From Aptenodytes patagonicus (Eukaryota > Chordata > Aves > Sphenisciformes > Spheniscidae), in contig NC_134982.1 in NCBI RefSeq assembly GCF_965638725.1, forward strand, positions 38,802,799 to 38,866,798: 64,000 bases of DNA. Direction: 5' to 3'. Both the position numbers and the translations under genes were made by a program. Each line of letters starts with the position of its first letter. Positions within the stretch are counted from its first letter, which is position 1. The notes beneath the pieces are model-generated. The model made no database searches. It was not told the origin of the DNA and saw only the letters and a list, made by a program, of their open reading frames with translations. Below are positions 1-10,000 of this stretch, piece after piece.

Positions 1-63
1 CTGCCGCTCGCCTGCAGCCCACCGCCCACCGTTGCCAGGCAGACCGCAGAGCGCTGTGCCGCA

Positions 64-117
64 ATGTTTGAGGCGCTAACTCTTTCAGTCTCTCGCACCA
101 CCCCGTGGCTCAAACAT
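64..117. repeat. 9-bp inverted repeat downstream of env
   Basis: ATGTTTGAG at 64-72 is exactly complementary to CTCAAACAT at 109-117, with a 36-base loop. It lies in the provirus region after the env stop, where a 3' untranslated region or LTR start is expected. It could be a stem-loop or chance. Confidence 0.4.
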
Positions 118-184
118 CGTCCATATAATCTTCATCCAGGGTGGTGATTTTCACATAACGGATAGAGGACAGAGAAGATAAAAG

Positions 185-2066
185 TCACGAAATCATACAC
201 CTTACAATGGCAAGGCCAATCATCAAGAACACGAATCCACAGCCCAACATCATAGCAGTATTTAAAAGCCATTTTCCCCAACCTGTTAGTCCCAGTGAAT
301 TCAGGAGAGAGTTGAATCAAGATCCAGGGCTCCAGCCATCAAATCAGTCTTTCAGCTGCATCGCTTGGAAAACCTCTCCGGTCTGCTCCGATACCTCTCT
401 CGTCTTCTGTCGCGCTGCTTCTGTGGTGGTGGTTGCATTATGTATGGTGAGACAGTATTCTCCGTCAGTGAGATTTAACACTCCACATACCCCCTGCTCT
501 TTTAACAATAACATATCTAAGGCTGATCTGTTTTGCAAAGTCATTTTAGACATCTGTTGAATCTGTACATTCGTTTCCCCAAAGGCCAGATTGGTCCAAT
601 TGCTTAGGACGTGTACCTGCCAGGTCAGATTTTCTAAGACAAATTGGTGTCTTTTAGGGGTCACAGATGGGATAAATATATTTTCTAACATCAGAGATGT
701 CACGCCCCAGGTATAATAATTGGGTACTCGGGATTCCATGCACTGCCCACTCGGGTTGCACCTGGGACCCATCACCTTCCCAGCGCCTTCTGTTTTGATG
801 AGGCACTGAGAAATTCAATACCCTAGAAGGACACATTGTAGGAACTCCTATTCCACACGGTAATCCAGCATGTAGTCTCACATTAAGATGAGAATTTAAT
901 TTTCCATCCGAGCATCCCTACGCTGTGCCCCATGGGGACGCGTACCTGGCAGTAGAGCAGGTGTCCATCCTGCTGCTCCCTCCCTCACCGTTCACGTATG
1001 CGGGATCATGGGAGAGGGGAATTCCACAAGTTGTCAGGGACGTACCTCGACCAGTTTTGTTCATTCCTCGCTCACATAAATCTTGTCTTTGTTGTCGGAA
1101 ACCATGTATTAGATATCCCCAACACATACACATATGCCGAATGAACATTCTCAACTCTGGGCTATACCAGGTTTCCAGTGGGTCACCAGCCCCCATGGTA
1201 CAATTTATCATTTGGGTACAATTACATAATGGGGACTTGGTCTTACTCTTAATCTTCGAGCCAACTTCACCTAGATCATCTGAGTCTGCCTGTTCTTTGC
1301 CCAAAACATGTCTCCAAGACCAGGCCCAGTGGTGCCAACTACAATTCCGGGCACTTGTGTTCCCTTCTTGGCCCGGAATATCAATACACCACAATGGGTT
1401 CCATGATATCTTATATCCAAAATAGCCATCGGTGACGGGAGGCTTTCCCCACACTATTTTCTTACAGGTCTGGTTGAATGTCTAAGTTTCATTTCTATAT
1501 TCATTGCAAGTTTGATTCCACAATTTTTCCCAGGAAAAATTGGTCGGAAGTTGATACCTGGTCCCCAAGCGATCAACGACTGTGTCATTTTCTATTGTTA
1601 GGCGATAGCTGTCTAAGTGTAAGCTACTGTTTAAATCAATCATTGCAAATTTAAATCCCCCTTCTGTCAAGTCAGGGAGGGTAATACATACTCCTTGTTC
1701 CGTATGATTCCAAATACGTACAAACCCCTGTATCGATTCCCAAGCCAAATTGGGGGTACCACCCTGTGATCCTAGTATCCCAACAGTGACAAAAAGAAAA
1801 CAGGTTTTCCTGTCCATCTTTCTCAATATAGTCACCAAATCATTTCCAACAAAATCAAGCCAATAACACAAACATCAACAACGCTGCAATTGTGAACGTA
1901 GATCCTGCGATGGTTCGTTCACAACCTGCAACATATACCTATATAGATATGCCAAACAGAGTATAACCAAGGAGACAAAATCACATATGGCTGTAAAGGT
2001 TTCTGCGACGACCTGCAAATACATAGAACAAGAACAAAGTAGGTTCAAAAGGATGGCGCAATCCAT
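185..2066 (-). pseudogene. env: Retroviral envelope glycoprotein, broken
   Basis: One frame can be followed from 2066 to about 790, interrupted only by TGA 1875-1877, TAG 1482-1484 and TAG 918-920. After a single frameshift near 780-790 the frame continues to the natural TGA at 185-187, with TGA codons at 344-346 and 317-319. The N-terminus is a long leader with one hydrophobic segment, followed by a second ATG (1815-1817) with its own signal-like stretch (CFLFVTVGIL). The surface part is rich in Cys, Trp and N-glycosylation sites. The transmembrane part has a heptad segment beginning LQNRSALDMLLLKEQGVC, then Cys spaced C-X10-C rather than the usual CX6CC. A ~20-residue anchor and short basic tail (about 195-260) end the protein. 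No clear furin site was seen. Confidence 0.88.
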
Positions 2067-2123
2067 CTAGTATTAATTTGATGATCCCTTCTGTGGGTGT
2101 CGGTGGCTACCCAGGCATAGAAG

Positions 2124-2852
2124 TTAAGCAGAGTTTTCAGAGTTAAGGGTAATTCTGCCGTTGGTTATTCTACCAAAACAGGTTGTCCTGGACAGTGGAG
2201 TGGCTCTACCGAGTCCTTCATTTCCCTCTTCCCCGGGAGCAGGGAGGGGGGTTTGGGGGAAAATGCGGTGAGCCTGGGACATCCATTTACCCCCCAGCGA
2301 CTGTTCACTTTTGCTATGGCATCGGGGAGTCATGCAGGCATCCAGAATTTTGGGGGCTAAGTACACGTTTCAGCAATCCATTTGTTCTTTCCACTATCCC
2401 ATTAGCTTGAGAATAGTAGGGGGTGTGAAATATCCATTGTATTCCCTCGCCTTTTGCCGATCCCTGAACCACCCTGGCAGTAAAGTGGCTACCATCATCT
2501 GATTGGATTGACTGGGGTTTGGATAGATAACTAAACCATAGCTTCAACCTTTTCTCCCTGTTATCCCCGATACCACTTTCACCCCAACAAGAACATACTG
2601 CTTCCCGTCTGACTTTTTAAAATGTCCTATGTAATCAACTTACCAAATCTCCCAGAGGCCCTTTCCATCCCATAAGTGGAGAGGGGGTTCTTGTAAGGGG
2701 TAACTCTCTAATCTGGTACGGCACTGATTACAAGCAGAAATGATCGTGGTACACAGTTCCCTCTGCCACCAGCTTCTTTGAAAAGGTCTTTAACCCCCGA
2801 ATGGCCGCATTTCACATGTAAGCACTCTAACAGATATTCCCACTTTTCTTCG
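2124..2852 (-). pseudogene. pol (IN): Retroviral integrase, broken
   Basis: The zinc-binding HHCC is visible: His codons at 2816-2818 and 2801-2803, and CNQC at 2721-2732 in another frame, so there is a frameshift near 2760. The catalytic core shows VDYIGHF (first Asp at 2634-2636, three bases after a TAA at 2640-2642). After another frameshift around 2555-2580 come SDDGSHFT and SQANGIVERTN, the second Asp and the Glu of DDE. The C-terminal tail runs to a stop at 2124. This is the 3' end of pol; env begins about 60 bases further on. Confidence 0.85.
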
Positions 2853-4920
2853 TCAGCTTCTGTTGCCATTGTAGCTAAATGGGTTAGCGAATACCTGGTT
2901 ATTCCAAATATGGGCTGGGTGATTTCCCCTTTGGTGTGCAGCTACCCATCCCACCAAGAAAGTCCCCTGTTTAGCAGCATTTAAGGTTTCCTCCCATTTT
3001 TCCCTTTGCCACACGGGTACCCCGTTAACTTCCCACTGATTTTGTTCCCAGAAGGGGAGCCACTCAGTACATCCTTTAAATACAGCGTATGAATCCGTAT
3101 AAATAAATGTTGGTTCTTTGCTCTCAGCCTCTTTTATCACACTCTGAACTGCTATCAGCTCCCCTACCTGAGCACTTCCCTCCCCCTCCGTTACAATTCG
3201 CTCCCCCGAATCAACATGTGAGGCTACTGCCCAGTATTTCCATACCATTCCTTCTCCTTTTGAAGATGCATCAGTAAACCACACATTCTTCAAGTGAGGT
3301 TTGAATGGGGGAGCTGGTTTTATAAGGGAAGGGGGGGTCTCCTGGTTAGATTGGTTACTGGGTGACTCTTGTATCTGGAGTACCTTAGGTGCTCCTTCTA
3401 TCTTACGTGCATGGCAATAGTGATCCAGTTGTGCATACCATTTTCTGACTGTTTCCCGCTGTGCCACCCCTGTGGGGGGTGGGGTTCCAGCCAATAGTGG
3501 TTTCAGGACCTTAAAGGGCCCTCTCAAAATAGTTGGTTGTTGCCTTATGATTTTTTTGGCTTCCTGCAGGGCTAGATTAACTATAAAAAGGCCCTTTTCC
3601 CAAACTGAGTATCGTTTTTCCGCATCTTTGAAACTGCATGAATAAAACCTGATGGGACGAGTCGGGCCCTCAGGTCCACGTTGCCACCTGTGTATTGATA
3701 GCCCGTGAATGGCAAAACCCCATTCGATATGGAGGCAATCAGTTGGATGTATTGGCCCTAAGGCCTGATATACCGCAGCCTCAAAAATCAGTACTTTTAA
3801 GGCTTCCTCATGTATAGGGGTCCAATCCCAAGAAGTGTGTCAGATTGTATAGGGATCGAGCTATGATGGAAAAATCTGGAATGTGTTTCCTCCAAAATAC
3901 CAACAGGCCTAAGACACGTTGGAGTTCCCTTTTGTTTCCAGGCATTCCCATTTGTTCAAGGGTAGTCAAGGTTTTGGGGGGAATACACACTGTCCCACCC
4001 CTCCACCAGATACCCAGGAACTTTACCTCTGAGGATGGGAGCTGTACCTTCTCTGTTGGGATCTGGAGTTCTATACTCTCCAGGTGAGTAATTATTTTTG
4101 TCTGGGTCTGTCCCACTACGCTGGTATCAGGGCCGCCAATCCATATATCATCAATATCTTGGTATATCCTAACTCCCTTCTCAGGGGTAACCTGGGCAAG
4201 CTCCTGTGCTGGTGCGTAGTGGGCGATGATCAGTGAGTGGCAGTATCCCTGAGGAAGACGTGTAAAAGTAAACTGCACCCCTTCCCAGGTAAAAGCAAAA
4301 CGATCTCTATCTGCTTCCTGCAAGGGAACCATAAAAAACATGTCTTTCACATCAGTAGTTGCCAAGATCTGGTGGACTCATTCCTGTATGGTTGCAATCA
4401 GCTCAGCCATGTTAGGCACTGCAGCTGTTAAGGGACCTGTATTGGCATTCAGGTGCCGATAATCGATTGTTAATCGCCACTTTCCATTTGGTTTACGGAC
4501 TAGCCACACAGGGGAGTTGTAAGGTGAGTGAGTTGGGATAATTATCCCCTGTTCCCGCAACTCAGTTATTACAGGGGTGATTCCCTCCCTTGCCCCTAAC
4601 AGCAAGGCATAGGGTTTCACATTGACTATCTTTGAAGGAGGGAGTGCAGGCACCGACTGTAACAGTCTCACTGAGGATGCAGGGAGTCTGAACTTCCATT
4701 CCCTTCCCTTTGAGTCTACCCATGCTATCCCCTTTAGTAAGTCCAATCCTAGAATGTTTGTGGGCAATGAGCCTAATATCATTATGGCTTCAACAGGGTA
4801 TGGATCTCCTGGCAGCCAGCACCTGACTCGGGTGGTTGGCTGTGACTTACTTAGAATTTCCAAAAACTTCTGTGACCCGAATTTGTTTTTTGTCAGCAAC
4901 TCTTCCGTGATTGGCAACAT
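2853..4920 (-). pseudogene. pol: Retroviral pol: reverse transcriptase and RNase H, broken
   Basis: The RT fingers (PVWLVRKPNGKWRLTIDYR) lie in the frame 4378-4920, which ends at an in-frame TGA (4378-4380) and resumes directly in the same frame. The palm has LPQGY and YQDIDDIWIGG, with catalytic aspartates at 4147-4152; Asp stands where the Tyr of YxDD normally is. The connection domain contains EVKFLGIWW and FWRKHIPDFSIIARSLY. A frameshift near 3815-3835 leads to the RNase H frame, which has FTDAS (Asp at 3270-3272), GELIA, YTDS and WVAAHQ, the usual D-E-D-H set. The RNase H frame closes at 2853. The frame is open but unpaired with an ATG between 3530 and 3810. Function is lost through at least one stop and one frameshift. 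Confidence 0.9.
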
Positions 4921-5050
4921 CCGTCCAGAGAGCTGACATCTGAGCCCCTGTGTCTACTAAGAAGGTGACTGGAGTCTTGAAGGGGCCCAGGAGAAAGGTA
5001 ATCAACAAGTCCCCTTTGTCACTTTCTGTGAGCCTTCTTAAATAGATCCA
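4847..5050 (-). pseudogene. pro: Retroviral aspartic protease (pro)
   Basis: The active-site motif LVDTGAQMSAL is at about 4934-4960 (DTG at 4946-4954), preceded by a hydrophobic strand (LLITFLLGPF). The frame is -1 relative to the gag frame and stays open through the gag TAA, so expression by ribosomal frameshifting is possible; no canonical slippery heptamer is obvious at the overlap. The frame closes at TAA 4847-4849. The protease C-terminal part appears to continue in the pol frame (ILGLDLL near 4760), so there is probably an indel around 4850-4870. Confidence 0.8.
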
Positions 5051-6656
5051 CCGTCCGTCCCTTGGCTCACTGACTGGGGACAGCAGAGGGGGTTTCCCAA
5101 CTCGGGGATGCTCAAATCAATCAACTCAGTCTCCCGGGGTGCAGACGGGGTTATTATTCCAGGTTCCTGGGATAGGAGAGGAAGATCCTTGGGGTCTGAG
5201 AGAGATGGGGTTCCCTTTATTTTGTCCCAGCTTTTCACCAAACTTTCCGGTTTGGGAGTGGGCAACCCGTTCATCACCTCCCTGGGAATCCCTTTTGAAA
5301 TGCCCTCTGCCCATGGTATATATCTTCTATTATCAGGCGGTTGCATTGTCCTCACTGGGGTGGGTCGAGGATTGTGCGAGGGCGTAGCTTTTATTCCCCC
5401 ATTCCCTTCCACCCTTCTAAGGTCTGCCTTGGATTTTGTCTCTCCCAGACCGGTAAATCCCATTTGTCCCCCGTAATTAATCAATTCCTGTGCTACTTCT
5501 CCCCATGTTATCTCTGGAGGACCTCCCCTTCTCTGGGGTCGGGGTGCCCTCAACCGATCTTTTAGTTGCACCGCATATAATTTCAAGGCATAAGGTAGTC
5601 CCCTTATAAGAGGGTGCAACCTGTCGGGGTCTGCCACATATTGCGTGGGAGAGGGCTGTTGTGGAACCAGTAATAGGTCATGCATCAACTGGAGACATGC
5701 AGTTTTCTGTACGCTCTCTAAAATGTGACCTGCCGTAGGCGTTTTAATCAAGAAGGGGTGTCCCCTTTCCATAGGATCCAGTCCACCTGCCCAATATGCT
5801 ACCCTTTGGGTCAGGGACCAAGGCTCTCTGTTGTCATTTGTGGTTATAAAAATCCCCAGTCCCCAATACCCTCTTGCCTCATCCTCACTCAGCAAGATAC
5901 AGTCCCCCCCAGTAAGAGATACTCTCCATACATACTCAGTTTCCTTTTCTTGGGGTCCCTGGGAATATTTTTCCTGAATTTTAGTCAAATCAGTAGGGGA
6001 ATAAGGAACGATGTGGGTAGTAACTTGCTGGACTCCCCCTTGACCACCATCTACAGTCTCGGTCTTAATTAAAGGTCGCATTATAGCTTCCTCCCTTCCA
6101 AGGGAAAATATTTCTCTTACATGTTCTAGATCTTTACGAGGGTATAACAATTTTGATTCTTTTCCCTCATGAGACTCTGCATCCATATTTTCTACACCAA
6201 TTTGGGAGCGGGTTTCATCTAATTGCTCCCGTAATATTCTCTCCCGCTCCAGAGTCTCTGTCAAAGCGGTATGTAGCCTTTGGTTGGTCACCCACTCGGC
6301 AGCAAGCTGATCAGAGACTTTTTGTCTCGTTTTCTAGTTGTTCCTGCAGAGCCTTCACTAGATCTTGAAGGGATTTTATTCCCTCCTCTTCTGCTTCTGA
6401 TAAACGGGACCACGTGTTTATCCTGTTGTGCTGCCACCAGGGCAGCTCCCAAAACCGTGCATACCAATGCTTTCCCCTTTCCTTGCTTCAACCTTCGCTC
6501 CTTAGCTGAAGTGGATATTCTGTCAGCTACCGCTTGTGGATCATGCCTACTACTATGGGCCCAAGTCATACCAGAGGGAGAAGGTCGGGCGTTATAGCTC
6601 TCTAATCTCTCCAGGAGAGGGGTACAATCTACAATCAGGCCTCCCAGGGAGGCCAT
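5038..6656 (-). pseudogene. gag: Retroviral gag, frameshifted
   Basis: Structural polyprotein of the provirus. The ATG at 6654-6656 opens a frame that begins MASLGGLIVD and contains a basic stretch (KERRLKQGKGK). The reading passes to a second frame near 6420, which encodes a charged heptad segment typical of a coiled coil (LSEAEEEGIKSLQDLVKALQ). It then passes to a third frame near 6315, open for more than 417 codons down to TAA at 5038-5040. That makes about 540 codons with at least two frameshifts. The long frame is rich in Pro and acidic residues. I see no CCHC zinc knuckle, so nucleocapsid function, if any, must be basic or different. The coiled-coil N-terminus invites comparison with the avian ENS-1/ERNI family; that is a guess from architecture only. 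Confidence 0.8.
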
Positions 6657-6790
6657 AATGAGCCTACAATTATAGGGATCAGATCCCTTATTAGTCCTCT
6701 GAGAACTGTCTCCCTTGGTGTATGACTCCTCTCAGAGAGGGGCCGTGGTAAAGGCCTGGTCCCAACGATTGCTTTAGCACCAACAAGGGA

Positions 6791-6808
6791 ATCCTGTCCG
6801 TGATGCCA
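6791..6808 (-). other. Possible tRNA primer-binding site
   Basis: Minus-strand sequence starting TGGCATCACGGACAGGATTC lies 7 bases after the proposed LTR end. It starts with the obligatory TGG. The GGATTC at its end fits the T-arm complement of a serine-type tRNA, but the middle matches no common tRNA well. Position supports the call; the tRNA assignment is weak. Confidence 0.3.
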
Positions 6809-6815
6809 ATAAAAA

Positions 6816-6995
6816 TGTCATGACCCGGCCGGGGTACCTCAGGGTGTCGTAGTGGTTTTGTGATTCCCTTGGGCTAAATTAAGGTGAAATGACACCAGAC
6901 GATCGATCAAATGTTTTATTTATGGTAGAAGCAACCTGAACTTGGAAAGCGTAATGGCAGGTGAGACATAAGAAGAAAAAAGGAAAGAGAGGAAA
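6816..6995 (-). repeat. 3' part (R/U5) of the provirus 5' LTR
   Basis: On the minus strand this segment lies just before the gag leader and ends in ...TGACA at 6816, as an LTR does. It contains a polyadenylation signal (6915-6920) followed by about 100 bases of U5-like sequence. The U3 end is not defined: a G18/(GA)n tract begins at 6996, and I cannot find a matching TG terminus or promoter beyond it. The LTR may be truncated there, or U3 may continue into unrecognisable sequence. Confidence 0.5.
6915..6920 (-). promoter_or_regulatory. Polyadenylation signal AATAAA in the provirus LTR
   Basis: TTTATT on the plus strand reads AATAAA on the minus strand, about 100 bases before the proposed LTR end. 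This is the expected place for the R/U5 boundary signal of a retroviral LTR. Confidence 0.5.
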
Positions 6996-7029
6996 GGGGG
7001 GGGGGGGGGGGGGAGAGAGAGAGAGAGAG
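6996..7029. repeat. G18 tract followed by (GA)n
   Basis: Eighteen consecutive G (6996-7013) run into GAGA repeats to 7029. It marks the edge beyond which the provirus LTR cannot be followed. Run length is likely unreliable in the assembly. Confidence 0.9.
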
Positions 7030-10000
7030 CCCTCACATGCTTTTTGCCCCTCAGTATATGCTCTGGATTTAATACTGAATTTTTTCAGAAATCTTTAGTA
7101 TTGTAACTTGCGATGCTGGCACACTGTGTCCCAAGCGCTCTATCTCCAAATGCCCTAACTTGTGGTTTTCCTGGTATTCATGAAGCTGCAGTCTCATGAA
7201 GAGCTGCTGAACTGATTTTTGTGGCTGTGCTAAAGTACTGTCCCACCTTTGAAAGTAAATGTAAATCCTGCCTCTGGTGGCATGTAATCAGGCAGAGGGC
7301 TCCAATGCCTTTAAAAGCATACCACCAATGGGACTGCTCTGGCATATTCATGTATGTGTTTGTGTGAATCCCCTGAAATGCTACTGTAACCATATCCCAT
7401 ACCTGCAGGATCTTGCTGATATGCTGCCCTCAAATAAGGCTCTGGCTCACTGCTCACAGGTGATTAGGGAAATACCCATCAAATTCAGTGATACTCTCCT
7501 GTGCATTAGAAATCTGAGGACCAGGTATGAAGGCAAGGCAGACAGGCTCTAGATATATTATTGTGAGTCTTTCCACAAGATTGTGAAAAAGTTTGTGTCA
7601 AAATGCTACACTATTTTAAACTGTACGAAAGTGAGACTTCATTCCAGTGTTAGCTCACACACACATGCAATGTCTCCATTCCTTGCTTTGAAATAAGAGC
7701 TACGCCTTTGGAGTCAGAAGTCAACAGTCCATGTTATTTCTGTGGAACCAGATATCACAATCCATACACAGAACTGAGGCCGATCATCAAGAAGTTTGAG
7801 TGACCTGTCCTTCATCCATTCAGGAGAACGAAGTCTTCTCTGGCTCAGGTCTCCTCGTCTCTGAACCTCAGCATGATGTCAGTTCCCAGAGAGTGCATGT
7901 TTCTTTTCACGCTGTAGGGTTGTGCCCTTGTCAAAATAAGGTGCATTTATAAAAAGTCTAAAGATAAATAAAGAACCTTGCGCCAGGTTTCCACCACAGG
8001 AAGTCTTTGCTCAGCTGAGATCATGAGGAGCAGACTGGTTAAGTGGCACATGTCTTCTCCACAGGCACAAGGGCGAGGAAGACAGTTAATGACACAGAGC
8101 AGTGCCTCATAGAGCACAACCTGAGGCACCCGGCAAAGGGGAGGCTACATCTGCTGTCTATCTAACAAATACTCGCTTCTTACTTCATGCTCTGTTCATT
8201 TTGTGTCACTTCCCAAACTGTGTTGGACAGCACTATGTATTTCCACTGAGGGAAAGGCGTAATTAGCCTGGGGAGGGAAGAAGCCTAGTGTGCCGGAAAA
8301 GAGCTGTGATGTCTGTCGCCAATACCAGTTTTAGCTCATCTGCAGAAAGGGAGAAGTGCTGCAATGAGAAAAATACATAGGAAAGGAAAAAACCCCACAG
8401 TATCGTAACTGATATTGGTGAGAGCGCTTGTGGTGTTTTGCGGTCAGAGACCATGTGGCCCAACAGCCTTGTCCTTTGGCCTCGCTGCTCAGTGCTTTTT
8501 CCTGAAATCTTCCCATGCTGGTCATGTATTTTGTTTGTTACCCTGACATGTGGTCGTCCAATTCAACATTTCTTTGAATTTCTCCTCTTTTCCTCTCTCT
8601 TTTGCTCTCTGCAGCAAATAAAACTACTGTGTCCTGGCTTTCGAGCGAGTACCTGTGCTAGCAGTTATTCAATCTTTAATTCTCTGTCTGTGCAACCACT
8701 GCCAATGATGGTGGTGCTGAAAGCTAATACAGACGAGAGCTACAGGATACCTTCTAACCTGCTAATACTGGTGGCAGTTTGTAGCTGCAGTGTTCAGCAG
8801 CATAGAAATGCCTATATACACTAACATACATTGGACCTGAGTATACCAAGCGTAAGAAATTTTACTGTAAGCCATAATATAAAGACCTATCCACAAGGAG
8901 TGCTTTGCTTGTGCCTAAAGTGAAAGTTGTTATACCTCTTGCAAGAGGGATCACCTTCTGCTTAAGGACTGTGTTATCTTAATGCTGTGCATTGCTGTCA
9001 TTTATACGAAGGGCCAGTCCTCCACTGAACTGTGATGAATGCCTGGCTTCGAATATACCTTGTAGCTGTGAGCATCAGAGTTTAATTGTAAAGTGTGAGG
9101 GTTTGTTACTTTTTACAAGTGCTGAATCTTTTGATTCATTATTTTTATACTGGGGAAAAACGAGGAATACGACTCGAGATCTGTCTATCCTCAGACTATA
9201 ACATGCTGTTTTATAGTTGACAATTGTCTACAATAATGAAGAATAATTAAGATAACTTAAAAATGTATGGTTTATCCTGGTCAGTAATTAGATACAAGGA
9301 TTAGGTTTTGCTGTAAAGCTCTATGGCTTTTTTTCTAATAAAGCTGAGCATTTAGATAAGCAAATAATTCTTACCATTTTAATTAACCACAGCTTATTTC
9401 TTGTTTATTTACCACTAGAGAAATGTATTATCTGCTAATACTACTACTTCCTTTTGGGAAGCTTAGATATGGCATTTGTAATACAATTCATTGTCTGTGT
9501 ATCTTGCTGGTCACTGCAGCAATCAAAGCTATAGCACAGGCAGGACAATGACAAATGTAACATAGACTGGAAGACAGACTGAGGAAAATCATGAAAGTCT
9601 TTCCACCTGCCAGCCCTAACTGGCATTTGTGGCAGATTAAAGTATTATATCATAGAAAAGGCCTTGTATGCTGCATTAGTGATGTTATTTATTGGACCTA
9701 AACAGCCTTTAAGAAGTACTTGCGACCTTGGAAATTTCAGCCCATTTAGTACCTCAGCTGGATTCAGAAATGGAAGGGACAGAAATGCAGTAAGAACTGT
9801 CATTTTTTGTTATCATTTAACTTGAATGAGTGGGTGATAGCGTCTTGATAGTGTGAAAAAATACAGAGAAAAAATCCCTAGACTGTGGAAACAGCTTTGA
9901 AATCGCTGACAGAAGTTTGCAGCTGAATGCCAGCTTAGGTGCTCCATGAGAGTGCACGTCAGGCTCTCTCTGTGACGAGCCATCTGTTTGTTCCTTTTTT

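Larger units (their letters stand above)
1..6995 (-). mobile_element. Endogenous retrovirus provirus, minus strand, nearly complete
   Basis: Read on the minus strand, the order is LTR end, gag, pro, RT/RNase H, integrase, env, the standard retroviral order. Supporting motifs are a protease DTG, an LPQG/IDD reverse transcriptase core, RNase H acidic residues, an HHCC plus DDE integrase and an Env with a QNR-type heptad segment and a C-terminal membrane anchor. The 5' LTR end is at 6816. The 3' LTR is not recognisable and probably lies before position 1, so the provirus is open at that end. Each gene carries a few stops or frameshifts, which suggests moderate age. RT and env resemble class I/III-type retroviruses more than alpharetroviruses, but I do not assign a class. 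Confidence 0.93.

Noticed and set aside
132..320. 62-codon minus-strand frame at the end of env
   Set aside because: The env membrane anchor is in a neighbouring frame that ends at 185; this frame is its shadow.
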